Source: Sphingomonas zeae (lineage in GTDB: Bacteria; Pseudomonadota; Alphaproteobacteria; Sphingomonadales; Sphingomonadaceae). Taken from it: 64,000 bases of DNA. Under the pieces are notes generated by a model, which was not told where the DNA came from, made no database searches, and was given only the letters and a program-made list of their open reading frames with translations. Shown one piece after another: positions 47,019 to 57,786 of the stretch. A program made the position numbers and the translations under genes. The stretch is from the NCBI RefSeq assembly GCF_014197135.1, contig NZ_JACIFA010000001.1, forward strand, positions 124,001-188,000. Direction: 5' to 3'. Each line of letters opens with the position of its first letter. Positions within the stretch are counted from its first letter, which is position 1.

Positions 47019-48259
47019 ATGTCGCGCGCCACCCTGATCCTTCTTTGCCTGGCCGCCGGTCTGCTGATCGGTGTGGGGGCGGCCGCCCTGATCCCCTGGG
47101 CGACGGCAGGCGCGGTCTTCGCCGCGCGGCCGGTCGGGACCTTGTGGCTCAACGGGTTGCAGATGACGGTCATTCCGCTGGTCGTCACGCTGCTGATCAC
47201 CGGCGTCGCCTCGACCGCGCAGGCGGCGCAGGCGGGGCGGATCGCGGGCCGGGCGATTATGACCTTCCTGGCGCTCGTCACGCTGACCGCGACCATGGCG
47301 GCGCTGGTCACGCCGGGGCTGCTGCACCTGCTGCCCATCCCGCGCGAGGCCGCCGCGGCGCTCAAGGCGGCGCTGGGCCATGCCGAGCCGGTCGCGCCGC
47401 CGCCGCCGATCGCCGAGTTCGTCACCGGCATCGTGCCGACCAATATCTTTGCGGCGGCGACCAACAATGCGCTGCTGTCGCTGATCCTGTTCACGCTGGC
47501 TTTCGCCTTTGCGATCACCCGGATCGAGGGCGAGGGGCGGGGGCTGTTGCTGCGTTTCTTCACCGCGATCCGCGACGCGATGCTGGTCCTGATCGGATGG
47601 GTGTTGTGGCTGGCCCCGCTGGGCGTCTTTGCGCTCGCCTTTGTCGTCGGCGCGACGGCGGGGGGCGGGGCGTTCGGGGCGCTGGCGCATTACATCACGA
47701 TCATCGCCAGCGTCGGAGTCCTGGTGATGCTGATGGCGTACGGCGTCGCCGGGCTGGCCGCGCGGGTGCCGTTGCCGCGCTTTGCCCGCGCACTGGCCCC
47801 GGCGCAGGCGGTCGCCATTTCGACGCAAAGCTCGCTTGCCAGCCTGCCCGCGATGATCGAGGGGACGAAGACATTGCGCATCGCCCCCGCGACCGCCGGG
47901 CTGGTCCTGCCGATGGCGGTCGCGATGTTCCGGGCCACCCAGCCTGCGATGAACGTCGCGGTCGCGCTCTACATTGCCGACTGGTTCGGGATCGTGCCCG
48001 GCATGGCGTCGATCGCCGCCGCCGTGGTGGTCGCGATCCTGTGTTCGCTGGGCTCCGCCAGCCTGCCGTCGCAGATCACCTTCTTCGCCTCGATCGCGCC
48101 GGTCTGCGTCGCGCTGGGGGTGCCCGCTGCGCCCTTGGGGCTGCTGATCGCGGTCGAGACCATCCCCGACATCTTCCGCACGCTGGGCAATGTCAGCATG
48201 GACCTTGCCGCCACCGCAACCGTTTCCCGATTGAGCGGCACGATCGACGAGGACACCCC

Positions 48260-48263
<4 letters not shown>
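47019..48263 (+). CDS. Dicarboxylate/amino acid:cation symporter (DAACS family)
   Basis: A 414-residue inner-membrane symporter with about eight hydrophobic segments and the re-entrant loops of the DAACS/GltP family ([22 protein letters not shown]). [20 protein letters not shown] is the typical early helix. It carries C4-dicarboxylates or acidic or neutral amino acids with Na+ or H+; the substrate is not determined. The start at 47019 is placed at the first Met before the signal-like first helix. The stop overlaps the aldo/keto reductase ATG (ATGA). Confidence 0.88.
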
Positions 48264-49252
<989 letters not shown>

Positions 49253-49270
49253 GCCGCCTGTCCTCAACCT

Positions 49271-49347
49271 CCGTTCCGGCTGAGCGAAGTCGAAGCCTAC
49301 GCTCCGGACTTTCCCGTGCACTTCGATTTCGCTCAGAGCGAACGGAA
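49271..49347. repeat. Inverted repeat (TTCGACTTCGCTCAGGC family), copy 2
   Basis: CCGTTCCGGCTGAGCGAAGT, continuing CGAAG, at the left is complementary with a few differences to CTTCGATTTCGCTCAGAGCG, continuing AACGG, at the right. It follows the aldo/keto reductase stop by 18 bases and may serve as its terminator. Confidence 0.75.
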
Positions 49348-49354
49348 GTGAGGT

Positions 49355-49526
49355 GTTTGGCGCGGAGACGCGAAGGGGCGTATCCAGCCGCCAGGCTGGT
49401 CTAACACGGCCACGGTGCGGCAAAGCGGAACGCTGAACTGCGCGAGTGCGCCGAAGCGAATCCGAACCTCTCTGCGCCTCCGCGCCTCCGCGCGAACAAA
49501 AATCTTCGCGTCTTCGCGGCTTCGCG
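49355..49526. repeat. Dispersed inverted-repeat element (GTTCGCGCGGAGG family), copy 3
   Basis: The left end is TTTGGCGCGGAGACGCGAAG. The right end is CTCTCTGCGCCTCCGCGCCT, continuing into CGCGCGAACAAAAATCTTCGCG. The 49253-49655 gap between the convergent reductase and POT transporter genes is filled by this and two copies of the other repeat family; no gene is seen. Confidence 0.78.
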
Positions 49527-49573
49527 TGATCGAATCCAATCCGTGCAAAGTCACGCGGATAGGGCTGGGCGTG

Positions 49574-49607
49574 GGCTTCGACTTCGCTCAGCCTGAACGG
49601 CGGTTGG
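49574..49607. repeat. Half copy of the TTCGACTTCGCTCAGGC family
   Basis: GGCTTCGACTTCGCTCAGCC then TGAACGGCGG: a single arm of the repeat family without a complete partner, 49 bases before the POT transporter stop. Confidence 0.65.
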
Positions 49608-49655
49608 GGTAGGAGAAAGGGGCGGTCAGGCACGCGACCCAACCGCCCCGGCCCA

Positions 49656-51242
49656 TCAATGCGGCTTCTGCTCCAGCCGCGTATCCACACCCGCCGCTGC
49701 CGGTTCGGCCAGTTCCTTGTCCCCAGCCAGCGCGCCCTCGGTCTTGAGGAGGTCGAGGTGCATTAGCTTGGCAATGAAGGGCGACACCACCAGCACGACC
49801 ACGCCGATCCCCATCGAGAACCAGCCGATCCGGCTATAGACGTCGAGCACCTTGTCCGGCCCCGCGCCCTCGCCGCCGGTCGCCTGCGCGATGAGGCCAG
49901 CGATGAAGTTGCCTGCCGCCGTCGCCAGGAACCAGGTGCCCATCATCAACCCGGTCATGTTGGGCAGCGACAGCCGCGTCATCGCCGCCAGACCGACGGG
50001 CGAGAAGCACAGCTCGGCCATGGTGTGGATCAGATAGACCAGGATCACGAAGATCACCGGCGTCGGCATCCCCGCATAGGCCGCCGCGCCCGCGACGAGC
50101 ACCATGAAGCCCGCGCCCACGCCGACCAGGCCGATGCCGAACTTGAACGGCGCGCTCGGCTCCCACCCGCGCTTGCCCAGGATCGTCCACAAAGCGGCGA
50201 AGAGGGGGGCGAGCAGGATGATGAAGATCGAGTTGACCGACTGGAAGGCGGAGGCCGGAATGGTCCAGCCCAGCAGCGTCCGGTCGACCGAGCGGTCGGT
50301 ATAGAGGTTCAGCGACGACCCCGCCTGCTCGAACAGCGCCCAGAAAAGCGGGCACAAAGCGATCAGGAACAGCGCGGCGAAGATGCGGTCGCGGTCGACC
50401 TTGGGCAGCTGGAACACCGCGCGCCACAGGATGAAGAGGACGGTGGCGGCGGCGAACACGACCAGCAGCGTGCCGACCGCATCCTGATGCTGGATCAACT
50501 GCCACACGCCCAGCGTCGCCAGAATCGCGCCCAGATAGATCAGCCATTCGCGCGAGAGGCCTGCGACGACCGGCGCGCGCAGCACCGGCAGCGAGGGCGC
50601 TTCGCCCGCGCCGTGCAGTTCGCGCTTCAGCGCGATGAAGGCGATCAGGCCCAGCACCATGCCGACACCTGCCGCGCCGAAACCATAAGCCCAACCCACC
50701 GTCTCGCCCAGCACGCCACACACGATCGGACCCAGCGCGCCGCCGGTGTTGATACCCATGTAGAAGATGGAGAAGGCGGGATCGCGTCGCATGTCGTCGC
50801 GCGCATAAAGCTGTCCCACCAGCACCGAGATATTGGCTTTCAGAAAGCCCGTGCCGATGACGATCGCGGCGAGCGCGAGATAGAAGCCCTCCAGATAGGC
50901 CCCGGTCGCGCCCTTCGGTCCCTCCATGACGGCGATCAGGATATGGCCGAAGGCGATGAATAACCCGCCGACCAGCACCGCGCGTCTGGCCCCCAGATAG
51001 CGATCGGCCAGATAGCCGCCGATCACCGGCGTGACATAGACCAGCGAGGTATAGGCGGCGTAGATGCCGAAGGCCGGTTCATCGGTGAACAGGAAATGCT
51101 TGGTCAGGTAGAAGACCAGGATGGCGCGCATTCCGTAATAGGAAAAACGCTCCCACATCTCGGTGAAGAACAACAGGAACAGGCCTCGGGGATGCCCCAA
51201 AACCGTCTTGCCGCGCGCGGCGGCCTCATACGCAGTCGCCAT
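49656..51242 (-). CDS. POT/PTR family peptide transporter
   Basis: A 528-residue proton-coupled oligopeptide transporter with about 14 hydrophobic segments. The signature at the N-terminus is FFTEMWERFSYYGMRAILVF (ExxERFxYYG), followed by GGYLADRYLGARRAV, GTGFLKANISVLVGQLY and FSIFYMGINTGGALGP. It imports di- and tripeptides, which fits the exported peptidases encoded nearby. The start at 51242 has GGAG eleven bases upstream; a GTG 15 bases earlier is possible. Confidence 0.93.
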   Translation of the reverse strand: MATAYEAAARGKTVLGHPRGLFLLFFTEMWERFSYYGMRAILVFYLTKHFLFTDEPAFGIYAAYTSLVYVTPVIGGYLADRYLGARRAVLVGGLFIAFGHILIAVMEGPKGATGAYLEGFYLALAAIVIGTGFLKANISVLVGQLYARDDMRRDPAFSIFYMGINTGGALGPIVCGVLGETVGWAYGFGAAGVGMVLGLIAFIALKRELHGAGEAPSLPVLRAPVVAGLSREWLIYLGAILATLGVWQLIQHQDAVGTLLVVFAAATVLFILWRAVFQLPKVDRDRIFAALFLIALCPLFWALFEQAGSSLNLYTDRSVDRTLLGWTIPASAFQSVNSIFIILLAPLFAALWTILGKRGWEPSAPFKFGIGLVGVGAGFMVLVAGAAAYAGMPTPVIFVILVYLIHTMAELCFSPVGLAAMTRLSLPNMTGLMMGTWFLATAAGNFIAGLIAQATGGEGAGPDKVLDVYSRIGWFSMGIGVVVLVVSPFIAKLMHLDLLKTEGALAGDKELAEPAAAGVDTRLEQKPH

Positions 51243-51373
51243 GCCGGCGTTCACTCCATCGGGATCGCCCCCGGCGCAACCCGGAGGGCGCACGCAGGGG
51301 CGTAATGGTTCAGTAACCTAACGCCAAAGCCGCGACTGTAAATATCATGCGCGACGACGTAAGGATCGAAGCC

Positions 51374-51964
51374 ATGACCGACATCGCTTTCAACGACCGC
51401 TCGACGCCCCTCACGCTGCTGGCGACCCGCCGTTCGGGCAAGCCGCGCGACCTGATCGCGCCGGGGCCGCGGCCGGAAGAATTGATGCAGATGCTGACGA
51501 TCGCGGCGCGTACCCCGGACCATGGCAAGCTGGCCCCCTGGCGCTTCGTCATCGTGCCCAGCGAAGCCCGCGCCAAGCTCGCTGAGGTCATCACTTCCGC
51601 CTACCGCGCCGAACGGCCACAGGCGGGTGCGACCGAGATCGCCGCGCTGGAGCAGTTCGGACATCAGGCCCCCGATCTGGTCGTCGTCCTGTCCTCCCCC
51701 CGTACCGACAGCCATATTCCGCTATGGGAACAGGAATTGTCGGCCGGCGCGGCGTGCATGAACCTGCTCCATGCGGCGCACGCCATGGGCTATGCCGGGG
51801 GCTGGCTGACCGGCTGGCCCGCCTTTTCCGACGCAGTGCGCGATGCGTTCGGCGCCGCGCCCGAGCGGATCGTGGGCTTCGTGTTCATCGGAACGCCGGG
51901 GCGCCCGCTCGATGAGCGTCCACGTCCCGACATGGCGCGAATCGTTTCGATCTGGAACGGGTAA
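51374..51964 (+). CDS. Nitroreductase family protein (YdjA-like)
   Basis: A 196-residue flavin-dependent oxidoreductase of the nitroreductase fold. Typical parts are LLATRRSGKPRDL at the N-terminal FMN site, AARTPDHGKLAPWRFVIV, AACMNLLHAAHAMGYAGGWL, and the C-terminal GFVFIGTPGRPLDERPRP. The length and PDHGKLAPWR motif fit the YdjA subgroup, a single-domain NADPH-dependent reductase of broad substrates. AAGGA lies eight bases before the chosen ATG. Confidence 0.9.
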   Translation: MTDIAFNDRSTPLTLLATRRSGKPRDLIAPGPRPEELMQMLTIAARTPDHGKLAPWRFVIVPSEARAKLAEVITSAYRAERPQAGATEIAALEQFGHQAPDLVVVLSSPRTDSHIPLWEQELSAGAACMNLLHAAHAMGYAGGWLTGWPAFSDAVRDAFGAAPERIVGFVFIGTPGRPLDERPRPDMARIVSIWNG

Positions 51965-52047
51965 ACCGGGCTTGGGGCGGGACGGATGTGCAAACGTTCT
52001 CATCCTTCCCGCTCGACATTCTTTCTCCCATGCTGTATTAACTCGGC

Positions 52048-52404
52048 ATGACAGCTCTTAGCAGCGACGACAGCCCGGTCTATATCCGCCTGCGCGGCAC
52101 GATCGCGGCTGGCATTCTTAACGGTACCTATCGTACCGGCGACCAGCTTCCGTCGGTGCGCGCGCTCGCCGCCGAACAGGGGGCCAACCCGCTGACCGTC
52201 GCCAAGGCCTATCAGAGCTTTCAGGACGACGGCTATGTCGAAGTGCGGCGCGGGGTCGGCATGTTCGTGATGCCCGGCGCGGTCGATCGCCTGCGCGCGG
52301 CAGAGCGGCAGAGCTTCCTGGCGGTGCAATGGCCTCGCATCCGCGACCATATCGAGCTGCTGGGCCTCGACGCTGCGGACCTGCTCAACGCCGAGCGCGT
52401 CTGA
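52048..52404 (+). CDS. GntR family regulator, short YtrA type
   Basis: A 118-residue regulator. An N-terminal winged helix (PVYIRLRGTIAAGILNGTYR, GDQLPSVRALAAEQGANPLTVAKAYQ in sequence) is followed by a short helical C-terminal region of the YtrA subgroup. These usually control adjacent transporter genes. Here it is followed by no transporter; its last 20 bases overlap the convergent PepSY gene. The ligand is unknown. Confidence 0.9.
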   Translation: MTALSSDDSPVYIRLRGTIAAGILNGTYRTGDQLPSVRALAAEQGANPLTVAKAYQSFQDDGYVEVRRGVGMFVMPGAVDRLRAAERQSFLAVQWPRIRDHIELLGLDAADLLNAERV

Positions 52405-53401
52405 CCTTCGGCCGGGTCGCCCAAGCGGCCAGCCCGGTCACGGCGACCCAGGCGGCCACCAGGCCCGTCAGCGCGGCGAGCGGCCGCCAGATCCAGGGCA
52501 TGGCCTGTCCGGTATGGATTTGACGGATCCCGGACAGCATCGCCGGCACCGCATGAGCGGGCGCGGCCAGCGCCTGGGCGCTGTCGTCGGCGACCTTGAT
52601 GACGCTCGGTTCGCCGCCCTCGAAATACACTGTCCAGTCTGGCGAGCGCTCGGTCGGCCAGGCGATCGAGCGCAGCGTGCCGTGCGTCCAGCGGCTCGCG
52701 CTGGCGACAACCCGGTCGACGGGCAGGGCGGGGCGGTTGACCGGCGGCGCGGCGGGGGCGGTTGTCGCAGCCGGGGAGGGTAGCAGCCACAGGCCGGTCG
52801 CGGTCATCGCCAGAACCGGGATTGCTGACCATATTCCGACGCGGCGGTGCATGATCGTCCACCGTGATTCTTGCCGCGCGCGTTTGGCGGGTTTCGTCGA
52901 TCGCTCGCGGCGGGCTTGCGCCCAGGGGCCGGTGAGACTGGCGAGCATCAGCCCTACGCCGCCCAAGCCGATGATCCACCGGCCGAGGCCCGACAGGAAC
53001 AGCCCGTCATGCACCCGCCGCGCCGCGCCGATGACGCCGCCGTCCCGCCATGCGCTCGCCAGCACCCGACCGGTCGGCGGGTCGAGAAACAACAGCCGCT
53101 GCGCGCGGTCGCTACGTCGGTCGAGCGTCACGACGACCGGCGACGATCCCTGCGCCAGCGTAAGTGCGGCGATCCGCTCACCGGGGCGCAGGCGGCGATA
53201 GGCGATGTCGACATAGCGGGAGGCGACCAATCGCTGCTCGCCGCTCACCCGGAAGCGGGCGGGGTCGGCGATCCGCTCGAGGAGCGGCGCGCTGGCGAGG
53301 ATCGCGCCGGATACGGCCAAGGCGATCGCAATCAGCCCCACCACCAGCCCCAGCCAGCGATGGACCCGTACTCCCGTATCGCGAACGGTAATTCCGGCCA
53401 C
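52385..53401 (-). CDS. PepSY-associated transmembrane protein
   Basis: A 338-residue inner-membrane protein of the PepSY_TM family, linked in other bacteria to iron or siderophore reduction. Helices near residues 15-40 (WLGLVVGLIAIALAVSGAI), ~140-160 (WIIGLGGVGLMLASLTG), ~190-210 and ~305-330 enclose periplasmic PepSY-like segments. Histidines in VHRWLG, RRVHDGLF, MHRRVG and IRQIHTGQ may bind heme. The 3' end overlaps the GntR gene by 20 bases on the opposite strand. The iron link is inferred. Confidence 0.85.
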   Translation of the reverse strand: MAGITVRDTGVRVHRWLGLVVGLIAIALAVSGAILASAPLLERIADPARFRVSGEQRLVASRYVDIAYRRLRPGERIAALTLAQGSSPVVVTLDRRSDRAQRLLFLDPPTGRVLASAWRDGGVIGAARRVHDGLFLSGLGRWIIGLGGVGLMLASLTGPWAQARRERSTKPAKRARQESRWTIMHRRVGIWSAIPVLAMTATGLWLLPSPAATTAPAAPPVNRPALPVDRVVASASRWTHGTLRSIAWPTERSPDWTVYFEGGEPSVIKVADDSAQALAAPAHAVPAMLSGIRQIHTGQAMPWIWRPLAALTGLVAAWVAVTGLAAWATRPKVRRARR

Positions 53402-53482
53402 ACAAACCCCGAAACAGACGGCGCGCCCTGCTATAGCCGAGGGGCGGCGTCAATCAGGGAGAGCCATGCTGTTCCATCCCCG

Positions 53483-53509
53483 CCCCTCCGTTCGGGCTGA
53501 ACGGAGGGG
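53483..53509 (-). terminator. Hairpin downstream of the cobS-cobT-RHH operon
   Basis: CCCCTCCGTTC, loop GGGCT, GAACGGAGGGG: eleven perfect pairs, about 120 bases past the RHH stop on the minus strand. The CCGTTCGGGCTGAACGG core matches the end of the TTCGACTTCGCTCAGGC repeat family. No clear T-run follows, so the terminator role is tentative. Confidence 0.5.
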
Positions 53510-53524
53510 TGGGAAGCGAGGAGG

Positions 53525-53624
53525 GTTTTTGTTCGCGCGGAGGCGCGGAGGACGCAGAGAGAAGGTTTAAGAGATAGGGGACCGGCCTTGCGGCATTCCC
53601 ACCTCCGCGCCTTCGCGCGAACCC
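53525..53624. repeat. Dispersed inverted-repeat element (GTTCGCGCGGAGG family), copy 4
   Basis: The shortest copy (~100 bp): TTTTTGTTCGCGCGGAGGCG at the left and ACCTCCGCGCCTTCGCGCGA then AC at the right, with a reduced middle. It ends two bases from the RHH gene's stop codon. Confidence 0.78.
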
Positions 53625-53626
53625 CA

Positions 53627-53872
53627 TCACCGCCTGAGGAACAACCAGGACCGGATCGCGCTCGCCAGGTTCGGCGGGTCGTCCGCCACGATCCGCAGCG
53701 CGTCGATCTCCGCCACCAGCGCCGACAGCGGCAGGCGATGCGCCACCGCCGCCTCTTCCAACGCGGTCCAGAACACGGGCTCCAGGCTGATCGAGGTCTG
53801 GTGCCCGGCGATGGTGATCGACCGCTTCACCGGGCCAACGAACCCGTGTGCCGGGGCCGCGATCCGGCTCAT
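53627..53872 (-). CDS. Ribbon-helix-helix domain protein (RHH_4 type)
   Basis: An 81-residue protein with the RHH_4 pattern [20 protein letters not shown] followed by two helices ([21 protein letters not shown]). These are small DNA-binding-like proteins common in alphaproteobacteria; the target is unknown. Its ATG overlaps the cobT stop (ATGA), placing it as third gene of the cobS-cobT operon. Confidence 0.85.
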   Translation of the reverse strand: MSRIAAPAHGFVGPVKRSITIAGHQTSISLEPVFWTALEEAAVAHRLPLSALVAEIDALRIVADDPPNLASAIRSWLFLRR

Positions 53873-55692
53873 TCGGTGTCGAACAGGGCGGCCAGCTGCT
53901 CGATGATCGTACCGCCCAGCTGTTCGGCGTCCATGATCGTCACCGCGCGCGCATAATAGCGGGTCACGTCATGGCCGATGCCGATCGCGATCAGCTCGAC
54001 CGGGCTCTTGCTCTCGATCCAGCCGATGACCTGGCGCAGGTGCCGTTCCAGATAGCTGCCCGAATTGACCGACAGGGTGGAGTCGTCGACCGGCGCGCCG
54101 TCGGAAATGACCATCAGGATGCGCCGCTCCTCGGGCCGCGCGATCAACCGGCTGTGCGCCCACATCAGCGCCTCGCCGTCGATATTCTCCTTGAGCAGCC
54201 CTTCGCGCATCATCAGGCCCAGATTGTTGCGCGCACGCCGCCACGGCTCGTCGGCCTGTTTGTAGACGATGTGGCGAATGTCGTTCAGCCGCCCCGGCTG
54301 CGGCGGACGCCCGGCGGCCAGCCACGTCTCACGGCTCTGCCCCCCCTTCCACGCGCGGGTGGTGAAGCCCAGAATCTCGGTCTTCACCCCGCACCGCTCC
54401 AGCGTGCGTGCGAGAATGTCGGCGGAGATGGCGGCGATACCGATCGGCCGTCCCCGCATCGAGCCCGAATTGTCGATCAGCAGGGTGACGACGGTATCGC
54501 GGAAATCGGTATCCCGCTCGATCTTGTAGGACAGCGACTGGCCGGGATTGACGACCACACGGGCGAGCCGCGCCGCGTCGAGGATGCCCTCTTCCTGATC
54601 GAAGTCCCAGGATCGCGACTGTTGCGCCATCAACCGGCGTTGCAGTCGGTTGGCCAGCTTCGACACCGCCGATTGCAGATGCGCCAGCTGCTGGTCGAGA
54701 TAGCCGCGAAGCCGCGCCAGTTCGTCCGCGTCGCACAGCTCTCCGGCGGCGATCACCTCGTCATATTGGGTGGTCCAGGGCTTGTAATCGAACTGCGACG
54801 CCAGATCGTTGAGCGGGCGATTGGGGCGGGTCGGCTGGCTGCCCTCGTCGCCATCCTCGCCGGGTTCGCCGTCGAGATCGTCGAGCGAATCCTGGCTCTG
54901 CTCCTGCGACTCGCCGTCCTCGCTGTCGGAATCGCGCTTTTCCGCGCGCGCCTCGACCTCGCCTTCGCCCTGGCCCTGTTCGTCGTTATCCTCGTCGCTC
55001 TCGTCTTGCTGCTGCTCGTCCTCGCCCTCTTCCTCATTGCCGCCTTCATCGGCCTGCTCGGGCTCGGCGGGCGGCTCGGCGAGTTCGAGGTCGGCGAGCA
55101 TCTTGGCGGTCAGCGACTGGAACGCCTTCTGGTCGTCCATCGCGCCCGCCAGCGCGTCGAGATCGGTCGCCCCCTCCAGCCAGTCGCGGACCAGCGCCAG
55201 CGCCGGTGCGGTTTCGGCAGGCGAGGGACGCCCGGTCATCCGCTCGCGCAGCAGCAGTCCCAAGGCGGTCGACAGCGGCACCTCGTCCCGATTGCGCGCC
55301 CGCGTCATCGGATCGGAGCGCAACCGCACGTCGAGCGCATGGGCCAGATTGTCGCCGATCCCGGCATAGCCCCGCGCGCCCAGCGCCTCGACCCGCGCCG
55401 TCTCGACCGCGTCATAGACCGCGCGCGCCACCGCTTCGACCGGCGCAGCCTTGGCGTGGAGCGCGGTGTCGTGCAGCTTCAGCCGGAGTGCAAAGGCATC
55501 GGCGAACCCGCGCGCCTCCGCCACCTGCTCGGGCGGCAGCGCGCGGCCGGGCATGGGTACGCGGATATGCTTGCCCGATTGGGTCGGCGCGTCGGCGGTG
55601 AAGGCGAGCTCCACCTCCGGCTCCTGCGCGAGTGCACGCGCCGTGCCGCCGAGGACCGCCTTGAACCGGTCGAGAGGGGTTTCGTTCGCCAA
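53869..55692 (-). CDS. cobT: Cobaltochelatase subunit CobT
   Basis: A 607-residue CobT, which with CobS forms the AAA+-driven part of aerobic cobaltochelatase (CobNST) inserting Co2+ into hydrogenobyrinic acid diamide. An N-terminal CobT domain is followed by a very acidic Glu/Asp/Gln/Ser linker (residues ~210-300). The C-terminal VWA domain has the MIDAS motif [13 protein letters not shown]. It starts six bases after the cobS stop. No cobN gene or other cobalamin synthesis gene is in the window. Confidence 0.95.
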   Translation of the reverse strand: MANETPLDRFKAVLGGTARALAQEPEVELAFTADAPTQSGKHIRVPMPGRALPPEQVAEARGFADAFALRLKLHDTALHAKAAPVEAVARAVYDAVETARVEALGARGYAGIGDNLAHALDVRLRSDPMTRARNRDEVPLSTALGLLLRERMTGRPSPAETAPALALVRDWLEGATDLDALAGAMDDQKAFQSLTAKMLADLELAEPPAEPEQADEGGNEEEGEDEQQQDESDEDNDEQGQGEGEVEARAEKRDSDSEDGESQEQSQDSLDDLDGEPGEDGDEGSQPTRPNRPLNDLASQFDYKPWTTQYDEVIAAGELCDADELARLRGYLDQQLAHLQSAVSKLANRLQRRLMAQQSRSWDFDQEEGILDAARLARVVVNPGQSLSYKIERDTDFRDTVVTLLIDNSGSMRGRPIGIAAISADILARTLERCGVKTEILGFTTRAWKGGQSRETWLAAGRPPQPGRLNDIRHIVYKQADEPWRRARNNLGLMMREGLLKENIDGEALMWAHSRLIARPEERRILMVISDGAPVDDSTLSVNSGSYLERHLRQVIGWIESKSPVELIAIGIGHDVTRYYARAVTIMDAEQLGGTIIEQLAALFDTE

Positions 55693-55698
55693 CGGAGA

Positions 55699-56703
55699 TC
55701 AGGCCCGGCCGACGACGCTTTCGGGCAGGTCCTTGCCGAAGACGCGCTGATAATATTCCGCCACCAGCGCGCGCTCATTCTCGTCGCACTTGTTGAGGAA
55801 CGACAGGCGGAAGGCGAAGCCCGGATCGCCGAAGATCAGCGTGTTCTGCGCCCAGGTGATGACGGTGCGCGGGCTCATCACGGTCGAGATGTCGCCGTTG
55901 ACGAAGCCCTTGCGGGTCATGTCGGCGACGCGGACCATGTTCTCGACCAGCTGCTTGCCGTCGGGCTTGTCATATTCGCCGGATTTGGCGAGCACGATCT
56001 GCGCCTCGGTCGCGGCGGGCAGATAATTGAGCGTGACCACGATGTTCCAGCGGTCCATCTGGCCCTGGTTGATCTGCTGCGTGCCATGATACAGCCCGCT
56101 GGTATCGCCCAGACCCACCGTGTTGGCGGTCGCAAACAGGCGGAACCACTTGTTGGGGCGGATCACCCGGTTCTGGTCGAGCAGGGTCAGCTTGCCTTCG
56201 GTTTCCAGCACGCGCTGGATCACGAACATCACATCGGGGCGGCCCGCATCATATTCGTCGAAGACGAGCGCGGTCGGCGTCTGCAGCGCCCAGGGGAGCA
56301 GGCCCTCGCGGAACTCGGTAACCTGCTGCCCGTCCTTGAGCACGATCGCGTCGCGGCCGATCAGGTCGATCCGGCTGATATGCGCGTCCAGGTTGATGCG
56401 GATGCACGGCCAGTTGAGGCGCGCGGCGACCTGTTCGATATGGCTCGACTTGCCGGTGCCGTGATAGCCCTGCACCATCACACGGCGGTTGTGCGCGAAA
56501 CCGGCCAGGATCGCCAGCGTCGTGTCGGGATCGAACACATAGGCGGGATCGAGATCGGGAACGCGCTCGTCCGACACCGAAAAGGCCGGAACCTCCATAT
56601 CGGTATCGATGCCGAACAGGTCGCGCACCGACACCATCTTGTCGGGTGCATCGAGAATCGTCGTATCGCGGCTGTCGGGAAGCGTATTCGGGATATCGGT
56701 CAT
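55699..56703 (-). CDS. cobS: Cobaltochelatase subunit CobS
   Basis: A 334-residue AAA+ ATPase. Walker A is at residues 79-86 (GYHGTGKS) and Walker B is [30 protein letters not shown] and the sensor region [18 protein letters not shown] are typical of CobS. It powers the CobN-containing chelatase with CobT. No cobalamin riboswitch is evident in the 189 bases upstream. Other MoxR-type roles are possible where CobN is absent. Confidence 0.95.
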   Translation of the reverse strand: MTDIPNTLPDSRDTTILDAPDKMVSVRDLFGIDTDMEVPAFSVSDERVPDLDPAYVFDPDTTLAILAGFAHNRRVMVQGYHGTGKSSHIEQVAARLNWPCIRINLDAHISRIDLIGRDAIVLKDGQQVTEFREGLLPWALQTPTALVFDEYDAGRPDVMFVIQRVLETEGKLTLLDQNRVIRPNKWFRLFATANTVGLGDTSGLYHGTQQINQGQMDRWNIVVTLNYLPAATEAQIVLAKSGEYDKPDGKQLVENMVRVADMTRKGFVNGDISTVMSPRTVITWAQNTLIFGDPGFAFRLSFLNKCDENERALVAEYYQRVFGKDLPESVVGRA

Positions 56704-56892
56704 CAGGCCCTCGTCTCGTCGCTCAACGCCTTAAGCCAAGCGCGGCTCCCTACTCAATGGCGCTGATCGCATGAAGTCTGTCTTGTGGCGATTGCAGGTC
56801 GATGGCTTCGCGGTCATCCTTCGCGTGTCGAATCGAGTCGAGGCGAAGAGCGAACGGCTTGTCCGTCGGGCAAAGTAGTGGGTGGGGCGATC

Positions 56893-57657
56893 ATGGCGAA
56901 TTTCATCTGGTACGAATTGCTGGCCGACGACATTGGGGCGGCACAGGATTTCTACGCCCGCGTCATCGGGTGGCAGATCGGCGACAGCGGCATCACGGGA
57001 ATCGACTATCGCATCTTCGCGACATCCGAGGGCGAGGCGATCGGCGGCCTGATGCAGCGGCCCGAAGGCTCGCCGGGCGGGCCTGTCTGGTTCGGATACC
57101 TGCCGGTGGTCGATGTCGACGAATCGCTGGGCGCCATCGTCGAGGATGGCGGAAAGGTGCTGATTCCCGCCTGGACGATGGACGGGGTGGGGCGGATGGC
57201 GCTGGTCACCGATCCGCTGGGCGCGCCCTTCTACATCATGGCGCCGCAGGACCCGCAACCGTCGCGCGCGTTCGTCGAACACGGCACTAGCCCGGCCACC
57301 GGCCATGTCGTGTGGAACGAACGGATCGCCAGCGATCCCGACCGGGCGCTGGACTTTTTCGCCCGGCATTTCGGCTGGAGCCATCAGGGCGGAATGCCGA
57401 TGGGGGAGCTGGGCGAATATCGTTTCCTGGCTGATGGACCAGTGATGCTGGGCGCGCTGATGGGCGTGCCGCCCGGCGGTGAGCCAGGCTGGCATTTTTA
57501 CTTCGCGGTGGACGACATCGACGCGGCGGCTGCACGGGTGCGGGACGCCGGTGGTCGGATCGAGATGGAGCCGATGGAAATTCCCGGCGGGGAGTATTCG
57601 CTGTCGGCGCGTGATCCGCAGGGCGCACGATTCGGGCTGGTCGGGCCACGCAAATAA
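56893..57657 (+). CDS. VOC (glyoxalase-like) family protein, two domains
   Basis: A 254-residue protein with two tandem vicinal-oxygen-chelate modules. The first runs from residue 1 to ~120 (FIWYELLADDIGAAQDFYAR ... LVTDPLGAPFYIM). The second runs from ~135 to 254 (VVWNERIASDPDRALDFFAR ... SLSARDPQGARFGLVG). Each has the terminal Asp-Pro turn and scattered His/Glu metal candidates. It resembles the CFP-30B/hydroxylase-like group annotated as glyoxalase; the reaction is unknown. The start follows GGTGGGG; an upstream frame lacks family sequence. Confidence 0.87.
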   Translation: MANFIWYELLADDIGAAQDFYARVIGWQIGDSGITGIDYRIFATSEGEAIGGLMQRPEGSPGGPVWFGYLPVVDVDESLGAIVEDGGKVLIPAWTMDGVGRMALVTDPLGAPFYIMAPQDPQPSRAFVEHGTSPATGHVVWNERIASDPDRALDFFARHFGWSHQGGMPMGELGEYRFLADGPVMLGALMGVPPGGEPGWHFYFAVDDIDAAAARVRDAGGRIEMEPMEIPGGEYSLSARDPQGARFGLVGPRK

Positions 57658-57786
57658 TCCTCCCCGGAACGGGGAGGGGGACCGCCGCGTAGCGGTGGTG
57701 GAGGGGGCTGGCCGCATAGGACGTCCTCTGTGGAAGCCCCCCTCCGTCAGCGCTTCGCGCCGCCACCTCCCCGTGCCGGGGAGGAT
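57658..57786. repeat. Dispersed ~128-bp inverted-repeat element, copy 2
   Basis: It occupies the whole gap between the convergent VOC and J-domain genes, from just after the VOC TAA to the first base of the J-domain stop codon. The ends are TCCTCCCCGGAACGGGGAGG and its inverted partner CCTCCCCGTGCCGGGGAGGA. It would act as a hairpin at the 3' end of both transcripts. Confidence 0.9.

Noticed and set aside
53848..56766. 972-codon plus-strand open frame
   Set aside because: Antisense to cobT and cobS, both clearly real; no family features.
56704..56892. Possible cobalamin riboswitch upstream of cobS
   Set aside because: No B12-box-like GCCACTG core or matching stems were found.
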